A stretch of DNA of 64,000 nucleotides from an uncultured Litoreibacter sp. (lineage in GTDB: Bacteria; Pseudomonadota; Alphaproteobacteria; Rhodobacterales; Rhodobacteraceae). Positions within the stretch are counted from its first letter, which is position 1. Each line of letters begins with the position of its first letter. Below, in pieces: positions 51,890 through 60,308 of the stretch. Under the pieces are notes generated by a model. The model searched no databases. It had not been told where the DNA came from and worked only from the letters and a program-made list of their open reading frames with translations. The stretch spans positions 3,724,501-3,788,500 of the forward strand of contig NZ_CANMXB010000001.1 of assembly GCF_947501785.1 (NCBI RefSeq), given 5' to 3'. A program made the position numbers and the translations under genes.

Positions 51890-53262
51890 GGCAGCAGCAG
51901 GTTGTAGCTGTCGCGCGCCAGATCATAGCTGAGCTGGCGCGCAAGCGCGGCGGCGTCTTCCTTGCCGAAAAAGCCTCGCTCAACCTGACCAGCAAGATGG
52001 AGCGCCACGCAGCGCCGCCACACATCATGGCGCGCGGGAATGGACATGAAGGCCCGCGTGTCGTCGTTGAAACCGGCGAGGTTCTGGTAGCCCGCAGTTT
52101 CCACCACCTGATCAAAATAGCGCGCGATGCCTGCCACGGAATCGTGGAACCACCAGGGCGGGCCAATTTTCAGGCAGGGCCAGTGGCCCGCCATGGGTGC
52201 CAGTTCGCGGGCATATGTGGTTTCGTCCAATGTGAAGGCAATAAGGGTGAAATTCGGGTTATTCCCGCAGCGGTTCAACAGCCCTTCGAGGCCGCGCACC
52301 CAATCTGTTGCGACGGGAATGTCGGCGCCCATATCGCGACCATATGTGTCGAAGATTGCGGGGTTGGAGTTGCGCCTGCTGCCCGCATGTAACTGCATGA
52401 CCAAGCCGTCCTCGCAAGACATCTGTGCCATCTCGGTCAGCATGTGGCCGTGGAAAAGGGCAGCCTCGTATTCATCAATTTCGCCCTTGCGCGCTTTGTC
52501 GAATAGTTCAGCCGCGAAGCGAGGGGCACACAGATCGGTTTGCAGGGTTTCGATGGCATGGTCGGTGGCCGTGGCGCCAAGATCTTTGAAAAAGGCGCGG
52601 CGGGCGCGCAGGGCGTTGAGATAGGCCTCAAAGGTAGTGATGTCTGTGTCAGTGATTTGGGCGAGTGTTGTCAGCTCGGCCGCGAAGCGGGGATCGGACG
52701 GGTCCAACACCGCATCGGGCCGGAAGGTTGGCACGACACGGCCGCGCCAACCGCTGTCGAGAATGGCCTGATGATGTGTCAGCGGGTCGGTGGCGGCGTC
52801 GGTGGTGGCCAGTACCTCCAGGTTCATCGTCTCAAACAGTGCGCGGGGGCGGAACGCGTCGGTCTTCAGCGCGGCGTCAATCCGGTCGTAGATGTCCATG
52901 GCATTGGCGCTGGTCAGCGCATCGGTGATCCCGAACCCACCGCGCAACATGTCCGCGATCCACAGCCGCGAGGGGGTGCCCAGAAACAGGTGCCAATTGT
53001 CTGCAAATATCTGGAACACCTTGCGTGGGTCGGTGCTGCCGGCAGGTTGGCCGATGCCCAGAGCATCCAGGGAGACGCCTTGCGAATATAGCATGCGGAA
53101 CACGTAGTGATCGGGCGTGATGATCAGCGCGGCTGGGTCAGCGAAGGGCGTGTTCTGTGCGAACCAGACCGGATCACAATGGCCATGGGGCGACACGATC
53201 GGTAGGTCGCGCAGCGGCGCGTATAGCTCGGCGGCAAGGCCGGTCAGGGCGAGTTCTGTCAT
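51886..53262 (-). CDS. uxaC: Uronate isomerase (UxaC)
   Basis: A 458-residue amidohydrolase-fold isomerase: VSPHGHCDPVWFAQN (metal His pair), DNWHLFLGTPSRLWIADML, the stretch VMQLHAGSRRNSNPAIF and GFNDDTRAFMSIPARHDVWRR. It turns D-glucuronate into D-fructuronate, or galacturonate into tagaturonate. The start at 53262 has only a weak binding site but agrees with family length (about 470). The frame continues to 53457 without support. It is divergent from a Gfo/Idh/MocA gene. Confidence 0.92.
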   Translation of the reverse strand: MTELALTGLAAELYAPLRDLPIVSPHGHCDPVWFAQNTPFADPAALIITPDHYVFRMLYSQGVSLDALGIGQPAGSTDPRKVFQIFADNWHLFLGTPSRLWIADMLRGGFGITDALTSANAMDIYDRIDAALKTDAFRPRALFETMNLEVLATTDAATDPLTHHQAILDSGWRGRVVPTFRPDAVLDPSDPRFAAELTTLAQITDTDITTFEAYLNALRARRAFFKDLGATATDHAIETLQTDLCAPRFAAELFDKARKGEIDEYEAALFHGHMLTEMAQMSCEDGLVMQLHAGSRRNSNPAIFDTYGRDMGADIPVATDWVRGLEGLLNRCGNNPNFTLIAFTLDETTYARELAPMAGHWPCLKIGPPWWFHDSVAGIARYFDQVVETAGYQNLAGFNDDTRAFMSIPARHDVWRRCVALHLAGQVERGFFGKEDAAALARQLSYDLARDSYNLLLP

Positions 53263-53359
53263 GCGCCCAAGCCTAGCCGTGTGGCGGGCCGGGTGCCAGT
53301 TCATTTCGCCCTTTCGTCCCGCGCGCGCGCCCGTAAGATGGGCGCAGATGGAGGGGCGG

Positions 53360-54385
53360 ATGAACGCAGCATTAATCGGAACCGGCATGGTGGCGGACAC
53401 CCATGTTCTGGCTTGCCGCGACAGCGACAAGGTTGCATTGGCCGGCGTTTGCGCCACCTCGATCGCGTCGGCAAGGCGGTACGCTGACAGGCTGGACGCA
53501 GAGTATGGCTTGCAGGTTCAGGCCTATGATGATGTGGCCGCAGTTGCGGACGATCCCTCCGTAGACTTCGCCATCATCGCAACCCCTCCCAATGCCCGGC
53601 TTGATATCGTGCGTGCCCTGGCCGAGGCCGGGAAACCGATCCTTATGGAGAAGCCACTGGAAAGAAACCTGGAGGCGGCGACGGCGTTGGTTACGCTTTG
53701 CGATGGGCGGGTGCCGTTTGGCATCGTCTTTCAGCACCGCGTTCGGGAGGCGTCGATAGCGTTGCTTGAAAAGCTGCCCCTCCTGGGTCCAGTGCAGGTC
53801 GTGGAAATAACTGTGCCGTGGTGGCGAGACCAAAGCTACTATGACGCGCCGGGGCGTGGGACCTATACGCAGGATGGCGGGGGAGTGTTGATCACGCAGG
53901 CGATCCACACTCTGGATTTGGCGCTGTCCCTGGTCGGACCGGTTTCTTCAGTGCAGGCCTTCGCGCGAACCAGTGCCAGCCACGAGATGGAGGCCGAAGA
54001 TTTCGTGTCCGCTGGCTTGGAATTCGCGAATGGTGCGATCGGCTCCTTGCACGCCAGTACAGCAAGTTACCCCGGCGGCGCTGAGGTGATCACCCTGCAT
54101 TGTGCCCATGCAAGCGCTGTCCTGGGCAATGGCGTTTTGACGTTGAATTGGCGCGACGGGCGGACAGAGCAGGTCGGTGCCCGCGCCGCCACCGGTGGCG
54201 GCGCAGATCCGATGGCATTCACCCATGCCTGGCACCAATCGATCATCGAGGATTTTTCTGAAGCCGTGAAACATGGTCGACCTCCCTTGGTGCCGGGGCG
54301 TGAGGCGTTGCAGGTGCATGCGCTCATTGATGCGCTGACATTGTCTTCCAAAGAACGGAAATTGATTGAGGTTCCCCATGTCTGA
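53360..54385 (+). CDS. Gfo/Idh/MocA-family oxidoreductase
   Basis: A 341-residue enzyme: NAALIGTGMVADTHVLACRD, IIATPPNARLDIVRALAEAG, MEKPLERNLEAAT (Lys) and a C-terminal domain with GGGVLITQAIHTLDLALSLV. It starts a four-gene operon divergent from uxaC-uxuB. GGAGGGG stands just before the ATG. It overlaps the next gene by 8 nt. Confidence 0.87.
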   Translation: MNAALIGTGMVADTHVLACRDSDKVALAGVCATSIASARRYADRLDAEYGLQVQAYDDVAAVADDPSVDFAIIATPPNARLDIVRALAEAGKPILMEKPLERNLEAATALVTLCDGRVPFGIVFQHRVREASIALLEKLPLLGPVQVVEITVPWWRDQSYYDAPGRGTYTQDGGGVLITQAIHTLDLALSLVGPVSSVQAFARTSASHEMEAEDFVSAGLEFANGAIGSLHASTASYPGGAEVITLHCAHASAVLGNGVLTLNWRDGRTEQVGARAATGGGADPMAFTHAWHQSIIEDFSEAVKHGRPPLVPGREALQVHALIDALTLSSKERKLIEVPHV

Positions 54386-55385
54386 CCCGCTTCGCATTGG
54401 CATTGTTGGGATTGACCACCGCCACATCTACGGAATGGCCGCCGAGATGGTGAAGGTGGGATGCGAGCTAGTGTGCTGGTGGACTGAAGGGACGCCCGCC
54501 ACGCAGGACGGGTTTCTCAAGCGGTTTCCCGATCTGCCGAGGGTTGGAGCCGCCGCCGAGGTGATCGAGCGCGACGACATAGACCTAATCCTGCTTTCAG
54601 GCATCCCGGCGGACCGCGCAGATCAGGCGATCGCCGCCATGCGCGCAGGCAAGGACGTCATGAGCGACAAACCGGGCTGCACCACATTGGGTCAGTTGGC
54701 CGCGATCAAGGCCTGTGTGGCGGAAACGGGTCGCATTTGGTCGATTGATTTTTCCGAACGGTTCGAGGTGCCCGCGGTCACCCGCGCCGCCGAATTGGTG
54801 GCGGAAGGAGCCATTGGCCGGGTGATCCAAACCGTGGGCATCGGGCCGCATCGTTTGAACCTCAACACGCGGCCGGATTGGTTTTACCAGCGCGACCGGT
54901 TTGGTGGGATCCTGACGGATATTGCCTCGCATCAGATTGATCAGTTCCTGTTTTTCACCGGCTCCACGGACGCTGAGGTGACGCTGGCCAGCACCGGCAA
55001 TTACGGTAACCCCGATACGCCGGATCTACAGGATTTCGGCCAAATAGTACTGCATAGCGACCGGGGCGAGGGGTATATCCGCGTGGACTGGTTCACGCCG
55101 GACGCTTTGCCCAGCTGGGGCGACGGGCGGTTAATGCTGCTGGGGACCGAGGGCACAATCGAGCTGCGCAAATACGTGGATGTTGGTGGCGCCCAAGGCG
55201 GTGATCATCTGTTTCTGGTCAATGGCAGCCGGTGCGAAGGGATTGACTGCAAAGACGCGGGGTTGCCGTATTTCGCGCGGCTGGCTGATGACATTCGCAA
55301 GCGAACCGAAACAGCGATGCCGCAGGCGCATGCGTTCAAGGTGATGGAGCTGGCGATCAAAGCGCAAGAGATGGCGGAAGCATGA
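54378..55385 (+). CDS. Gfo/Idh/MocA-family oxidoreductase
   Basis: A 335-residue enzyme: RIGIVGIDHRHIYGMAAEMV. The usual GxGxxG is altered to GIDHRH, suggesting a different cofactor grip or a non-canonical role. It also has SDKPGCTTLGQLAAI (Lys-like position) and RFGGILTDIASHQIDQFLFF. It overlaps both neighbours (8 nt and 4 nt). The start at 54378 uses GAGG 7 nt upstream. Confidence 0.83.
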   Translation: MSDPLRIGIVGIDHRHIYGMAAEMVKVGCELVCWWTEGTPATQDGFLKRFPDLPRVGAAAEVIERDDIDLILLSGIPADRADQAIAAMRAGKDVMSDKPGCTTLGQLAAIKACVAETGRIWSIDFSERFEVPAVTRAAELVAEGAIGRVIQTVGIGPHRLNLNTRPDWFYQRDRFGGILTDIASHQIDQFLFFTGSTDAEVTLASTGNYGNPDTPDLQDFGQIVLHSDRGEGYIRVDWFTPDALPSWGDGRLMLLGTEGTIELRKYVDVGGAQGGDHLFLVNGSRCEGIDCKDAGLPYFARLADDIRKRTETAMPQAHAFKVMELAIKAQEMAEA

Positions 55386-56440
55386 TCCGCGTCGGCATCC
55401 TTGGTGCGGGCATCGGGGCGGAGCATCTGCAGGGCTATCGCGCCTTGCCCGATCTGTTTGAGGTCGTCGTGATCTGTGATCTGGACGAGGCGCGCGCCAA
55501 AGACATCGCAGGCGGGACGCCAACGACTGCTGATGCGGGCGTGGTCTTTGAGAACCCGCAGATTGACCTGATTGACGTCTGCCTGCCGCCCCATCTGCAT
55601 GTGCCCATGAGTCTTCGGGCGTTGGAGGCGGGCAAGTCGGTGATCTGCGAAAAGCCGATTGCGACGTCATTGAAAGACGTCTCAGTTCTGGAAAAGGCTG
55701 AGGCGCAGTCGGGCGGCCAAATATACCCTGTTTTCCAATACCGGTTTGGTCGCGCCATGGCGCAATTGCAGGCGTTGGGCGACGCCGGCCTGCTTGGCGC
55801 GCCGCAGATGGCCAGCCTGGAGACCCATTGGGCAAGGCGCGCGGATTACTACACGGTTCCGTGGCGCGGGACGTGGGCGGGGGAAAAGGGCGGCGCGGTG
55901 GTGGGCCACGCGATTCACGCGCATGACTTGTTGAGCACGCTGTTTGGCAAGGTTGCCCAAGTTTCAGCGGTGCTGGATACCCGGATCAACCTGATCGAGA
56001 CCGAAGATTGCGCGGCGTTGACCCTCAAGATGAGAAATGGCGCACTTGCGACAAGCTCGGTCACTTTGGGCGGGGCAGACGACAAAACAAGGATCAAACT
56101 GATCTATGAAAAGCTGACCGCAACGAGTGGCTCCAAGCCCTACGCGCCGATGGATCAGGATTGGGCGTTTCAAGCGCGCGACCCTGAAAATCAGGCGGCG
56201 ATTGACGCTGTGGTGGCAGCAGTGCCCGAAACGGGTGCGGGGTTCACAGGTTACTTGGCGGAGGTTGCCGCCGCGATGAATGGCGCGTCGAATAAGGCGG
56301 TGCGTTTGGCGGATGGTCGCGCCTCGATTGAGCTGATCACGGCAATCTACGCCTCCGCACGCTCTGGTGGTGCGCCGGTTACTTGCCCGGTCGGCACGGA
56401 TCATCCACTTTATGGCGGCTGGCAGCCGTTGGAGGATTAA
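55382..56440 (+). CDS. Gfo/Idh/MocA-family oxidoreductase
   Basis: A 352-residue enzyme: IRVGILGAGIGAEHLQGYRA, DVCLPPHLHVPMSLRALEAG, CEKPIATSLKDVSV (Lys), and EKGGAVVGHAIHAHDLLSTL in the C-terminal domain. Third member in a row; the three are clearly different from each other. It is followed 3 nt later by a ribokinase. Confidence 0.87.
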   Translation: MIRVGILGAGIGAEHLQGYRALPDLFEVVVICDLDEARAKDIAGGTPTTADAGVVFENPQIDLIDVCLPPHLHVPMSLRALEAGKSVICEKPIATSLKDVSVLEKAEAQSGGQIYPVFQYRFGRAMAQLQALGDAGLLGAPQMASLETHWARRADYYTVPWRGTWAGEKGGAVVGHAIHAHDLLSTLFGKVAQVSAVLDTRINLIETEDCAALTLKMRNGALATSSVTLGGADDKTRIKLIYEKLTATSGSKPYAPMDQDWAFQARDPENQAAIDAVVAAVPETGAGFTGYLAEVAAAMNGASNKAVRLADGRASIELITAIYASARSGGAPVTCPVGTDHPLYGGWQPLED

Positions 56441-56443
56441 GCG

Positions 56444-57346
56444 ATGGGCAAGGTGGCCGTTCTGGGCGTGTTTGTTGTGGACTTGGCGTTTCGCGCCGAC
56501 CGTATGCCGGTGATGGGGGAAACCTTCCTTGGCAACTCTTTCGCCATGAACCCCGGCGGAAAGGGGTCTAACCAAGCTGTCGCCGCTGCGCGGATGGGGG
56601 CTGATGTGTCGATGATCACCCGGCTGGGCGCGGATGATTTCGCCGCCATGGCGCGGGAATTATGGACCGGGGACGGCATCACGGCAGAAGTGGTTGAGGA
56701 TGCGGGAAGCTACACTGGGGCAGCTCATATATTCATTAATGAGGCAACCGGCGACAACGCAATCATCATTGCGCCGGGGGCGGCCGCAGAAATCAGCCCG
56801 GCGGACCTTGAGGCAGCGCGCTCCGTGATCGAAGGCGCGGATGTGTTCATCACCCAGCTGGAACAACCGCTGGACGCGGCAATGCGCGGGTTGCAGATCG
56901 CGCGGGCCGCGGGCGTGACGACGATCCTGAACCCGGCCCCGGCCGTGGAATTACCACGCGAGATGCTGGCGCTGTGCGACTTCGTCACCCCGAACGAAAC
57001 CGAGACCGAAATTCTGACGGGCCTTCCAGTGGCGAACGCCGAAGACGCGGCCCTCGCCTGCGAAGCGTTGAAGGGTTTGGGCGTCGCGCGTCCAATCATC
57101 ACAATGGGCGCGCAAGGCGCCTATCTGGACGGCTTCGGTCTGGTTCCGGCGGTTGCCGCGGGCAAAGTGGTCGAAACGACCGGGGCAGGGGATGCCTTTA
57201 ACGGCGGCTTTGCGGCTTGCCTCGCTGACGGTATGGCGCCCGAGAAGGCCGTGACCTACGCCTGCGCCGTTGCAGGTCTGTCGGTCACCCGCGCCGGTGC
57301 TGCACTGTCCATGCCGCAGCGGGAGGAGGTGCTGGCGCTGATCTGA
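56444..57346 (+). CDS. Ribokinase-like PfkB sugar kinase
   Basis: A 300-residue PfkB kinase: substrate motif NPGGKGSNQAVAAARMG, ILNPAPAVELP, FVTPNETETEIL and the catalytic TTGAGDAFNGGFAACL (Asp). These are ribokinase signatures. It phosphorylates ribose or a similar sugar. Whether it acts on the product of the preceding dehydrogenases is unknown. It is last in its operon and convergent with the injection-system operon 9 nt away. Confidence 0.87.
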   Translation: MGKVAVLGVFVVDLAFRADRMPVMGETFLGNSFAMNPGGKGSNQAVAAARMGADVSMITRLGADDFAAMARELWTGDGITAEVVEDAGSYTGAAHIFINEATGDNAIIIAPGAAAEISPADLEAARSVIEGADVFITQLEQPLDAAMRGLQIARAAGVTTILNPAPAVELPREMLALCDFVTPNETETEILTGLPVANAEDAALACEALKGLGVARPIITMGAQGAYLDGFGLVPAVAAGKVVETTGAGDAFNGGFAACLADGMAPEKAVTYACAVAGLSVTRAGAALSMPQREEVLALI

Positions 57347-57355
57347 CCGTAACGC

Positions 57356-58399
57356 TTAGATGTTTACATACATCGTCGATACGAGCTGATTGCCCAGAGA
57401 GGTTTGCTCCATCCGCGTCGTTTGCGGCGAGGCGATGGGAAGCGCAATCTTTGCCGGTACCCCGTTATGGTCATTGAATGTCAGCGCGAAGCTGTCCCGC
57501 GCCGTTTGGGATTGTCGCAGTGGCAAGGCAGCTTTGGACATAAACTCAACTGCTGCCCGCCCCGTCACCTGCAGTGGTTTAGGGGAGGTGAATGTGTCTC
57601 CACCTTCTTTTGTGGTGATCGTCGCCGCTTGGTCTGGCAGGCCGGAAACCACGTATCGCCAGATTGACGTTCTGGGCTCCAGTTTCAAAATCAGGGTTTG
57701 AGGCTGGATAGTATTGCCGTCCAACACCATGCGCTGAGTTGGTGGAATGTCTTTGCCCGCTGGCGTCAGAGAAATGTAGCCGACGGCATTCGGCGTGTTC
57801 AGCAACACAAAGTCCATAACGGTGTCATGGTCAAACCGCAGGGAATACAGGCCCTCGGGCACGCCCGTTAACTTCAGGGCCAACGATTTGAATGCGGTTT
57901 GCAGGTTCGGCTCCTGCCAGTAGATCACCCCGTCACTGGCACCGACGACGCTGACTTGTTGGGCCGCGCGAGGGGTCCGAAAGGACTGCTGGAAGTCGGC
58001 TGATTTGACTGGCATCCCGACGCCTGCCGGGGGCGAAAAAAACCGGGCATCCATTCCTAGAGCACCAGTGGACGCAGTTTGGGTATCCCGAAACACAAGC
58101 ACGTCTTCCATCCCGGCGTCAGCGGTCTGCGTGAACGTATGAAAATATTGGGTGGATGAAGACAGGATAAACCCCAACGACGTCTCCGCCGGTATGGATT
58201 TCAGAGGGGCTACGCCGTTGTTTGTTTGATACCAGATTTCGGCCCCTGCCGCCGTCTTGCGCAGTCGGCATCCATAGCGCTGAAACATCAGCGCTGTGGT
58301 TTCTGAGGGTTCGATCTCGGCATCCTGCCAGATGTCGTTTGCGTAATAGCCGTGGCGTAAGTCCAGCACGCAAAGCAACGACCATTCGGTGGTACTCAT
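57356..58399 (-). CDS. eCIS-linked protein of unknown function (last gene of operon)
   Basis: A 347-residue protein without signal peptide or membrane helix. The first half (DIWQDAEIEPSETTALMFQR, then CRLRKTAAGAEIWYQTN, then ETSLGFILSSSTQYFHTF) resembles a conserved protein I recall from other extracellular contractile injection loci, where a P.aeT...l..yGl.f stretch precedes a FaL.l.....f segment. The second half is beta-rich. It overlaps the DUF4255 gene by 4 nt. It could be an accessory assembly protein or structural fibre/cap component; no evidence chooses between them. Confidence 0.65.
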   Translation of the reverse strand: MSTTEWSLLCVLDLRHGYYANDIWQDAEIEPSETTALMFQRYGCRLRKTAAGAEIWYQTNNGVAPLKSIPAETSLGFILSSSTQYFHTFTQTADAGMEDVLVFRDTQTASTGALGMDARFFSPPAGVGMPVKSADFQQSFRTPRAAQQVSVVGASDGVIYWQEPNLQTAFKSLALKLTGVPEGLYSLRFDHDTVMDFVLLNTPNAVGYISLTPAGKDIPPTQRMVLDGNTIQPQTLILKLEPRTSIWRYVVSGLPDQAATITTKEGGDTFTSPKPLQVTGRAAVEFMSKAALPLRQSQTARDSFALTFNDHNGVPAKIALPIASPQTTRMEQTSLGNQLVSTMYVNI

Positions 58400-58968
58400 G
58401 GCACGAGGTCACTGCTTGTGCCGGTGATGATCGGTACGTCTTCGGTCACCCAGTTTTCCTGAACACTGAGCATGCGAAGCTTGAACATCATCGAGGGCAT
58501 GTATTTGCCACCGAGAACCGTCCAAAGGTTATGTAATTCCTGCCGGTTCTGGTCGACCCATTCGGTGGTGAGCTTGTCCAGCCCCTGCGGCAAATCAGGC
58601 GCGCTGCTGGCGGTGTAGTGCGAGGAGCCTTGAAAAAAGCCCAATGCCGCGGACAGCAAAACGAGGCCGTCGGAATAGTTGGTCTCAAATTGAGCGGAGA
58701 CAAGGATATCGAGATTGATCCGCATGGCGGGGTTCATTTTGGCAATGGACTTGTCTTCGACCTTCGACTTCGGGTGAGTGGCCGTGGCTGTCGCGTCTCG
58801 CTCGATATTGACAAGGGTAAGAACGATTTTGTTGTTCGTCGCCAGCGGAGGGGTGCCGCCAGGGCCTGTGACGGAGGACGTGACGACCCAGTCGCTGGCA
58901 GATGGAAACCGCGACATCAGGTATTGATTTAAGCGTTTCTCAATGAAGAGAATTGTTTGTTGGATCAT
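58396..58968 (-). CDS. DUF4255 protein, CIS cap/terminator (Pvc16-like)
   Basis: A 190-residue protein of the Pvc16/DUF4255 family: IEKRLNQYLMSRFPSASDWV, NKIVLTLVNIERDATATA, and the middle motif MNLDILVSAQFETNYSDGLV-like (INLDILVSAQF). The homolog Pvc16 terminates the sheath-tube end (cap). It overlaps the ATPase gene by 4 nt. Confidence 0.85.
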   Translation of the reverse strand: MIQQTILFIEKRLNQYLMSRFPSASDWVVTSSVTGPGGTPPLATNNKIVLTLVNIERDATATATHPKSKVEDKSIAKMNPAMRINLDILVSAQFETNYSDGLVLLSAALGFFQGSSHYTASSAPDLPQGLDKLTTEWVDQNRQELHNLWTVLGGKYMPSMMFKLRMLSVQENWVTEDVPIITGTSSDLVP

Positions 58969-60308
58969 TGCTCGGCCCTTCGTACGCGGTCTTGTTTCAG
59001 GAATTCCCGCCGGATAGCGGCCTCCATATCTTTCATCGACAATGCCTGCCGTTGCGTGCGCGCGGCTTCCAGCATTGCGGTGCGCAGACTGTTGGCGATG
59101 GTGGCTCCGGTCAGCTCAAATTTCTCCGCAAGCACATCGATGTCGATGTCCGCGCCTTTCCAGCCGCTGTCACCAAACGCGTTGCTCCATAGCAGGTGCC
59201 GCTCAGCGGCGCCCGGTTCCGGGAAAAAGATGGTTGATTGGAATCTGCGGGAAAATGCCGGGTCAATGTTGCTCTTCAGGTTGCTGGCAAGGATCACCAA
59301 CCCGGTAAATGTTTCAATGCGTTGGAGGATAAAGGCAACCTCCTGATTGGCATGGCGGTCATTGGAGGATGAGACCGCGGTGCGCTTTCCGAACAGCGCG
59401 TCTGCCTCGTCAAAAAACAAGATCCAGCCTTTGTTTTCGGCCTCGGAAAAGACCCGCGCCAGATTTTTCTCGGTCTCGCCGATCCATTTCGAGACGATCA
59501 GTGACAAATCAACGCGGTAAACATCGCGACCGGTTTTTTGACCCAGAAGAGAAGCCGACAGTGTTTTCCCTGTACCGGGTGGGCCGTAGAACAGGCTGCG
59601 ATAGCCCGGGGCGATCAGACGCCCAGGCCCAGAGGTGGCTGTAATGTTGCTCTCAAATTTGACCCAGGCCAAAATTTCGTCCAACGCATGTCTGGTTTGA
59701 GCGGGCAAGATCAGATCGTCCCAGGTCAGTTGCGTCTCTATCCGTTGAGCAGGAAAGCCGAGCACCGACGCCGCTTGATCTGCAAACGTGGAGCCCAATG
59801 GATCTAGCAGAGCGGTGCCTGGCGATAATGGGCTGTCATTGAACCCGCCTCCCTCTGGATTGCCCAGCACAAGGTACCGGCCGCGCATTAGGGCACTGTC
59901 CTCCGCAAATGTTGTGGAAAGCCGGAGCCGTCGGTCCAGCTGACTTCCTGCCAACAAAAATATCGCGGTTTCAACCGTTGGCCTGAACCCTGACTGGCTG
60001 GTCTGGGTGCCGCCAAATTCGGTGAATCGACGGTTCAGCGCTTCGTTGCGGATCATGAATTGGTCGAGCGCTTCGGGCTTCAGCAGCGGGGCGAGCGCGA
60101 GGATGAAAACCAGCCTTTCATCGTCGCTAAAACCACCTTCTTTCAGGAAACTGGCGTATTCTGACGGATCATTGGCCAGGTCAGGTGGTGCGCTATCGGG
60201 CAGTTTGGATTGATCAAACGCGGCGTCAAAGTGAAGCGTAATGGTCCGTTCAATATGGGCGCTGAGCCAGTCAAGCTCTCGGCCGAGCGTGTCTGCATTT
60301 GTTGTCAT
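58965..60308 (-). CDS. AAA+ ATPase of contractile injection system (Pvc15-like)
   Basis: A 447-residue AAA+ protein with an N-terminal eCIS-specific domain (about 1-220) and one ATPase domain: Walker A FYGPPGTGKTLSASL (about 242-249), Walker B GWILFFDEADALFGKR, sensor 1 ILASNLKSN and arginine finger FSRRFQ. Pvc15-type ATPases are needed for cargo or assembly of extracellular injection particles. The start at 60308 gives the ATGA overlap with the tape-measure gene; the frame to 60347 is longer. Confidence 0.88.
   Translation of the reverse strand: MTTNADTLGRELDWLSAHIERTITLHFDAAFDQSKLPDSAPPDLANDPSEYASFLKEGGFSDDERLVFILALAPLLKPEALDQFMIRNEALNRRFTEFGGTQTSQSGFRPTVETAIFLLAGSQLDRRLRLSTTFAEDSALMRGRYLVLGNPEGGGFNDSPLSPGTALLDPLGSTFADQAASVLGFPAQRIETQLTWDDLILPAQTRHALDEILAWVKFESNITATSGPGRLIAPGYRSLFYGPPGTGKTLSASLLGQKTGRDVYRVDLSLIVSKWIGETEKNLARVFSEAENKGWILFFDEADALFGKRTAVSSSNDRHANQEVAFILQRIETFTGLVILASNLKSNIDPAFSRRFQSTIFFPEPGAAERHLLWSNAFGDSGWKGADIDIDVLAEKFELTGATIANSLRTAMLEAARTQRQALSMKDMEAAIRREFLKQDRVRRAEQ

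Noticed and set aside
57346-57356. Terminator between ribokinase and the eCIS operon
   Set aside because: The gap is only 9 bp and no hairpin is visible, so the convergent operons must end inside each other or by Rho.
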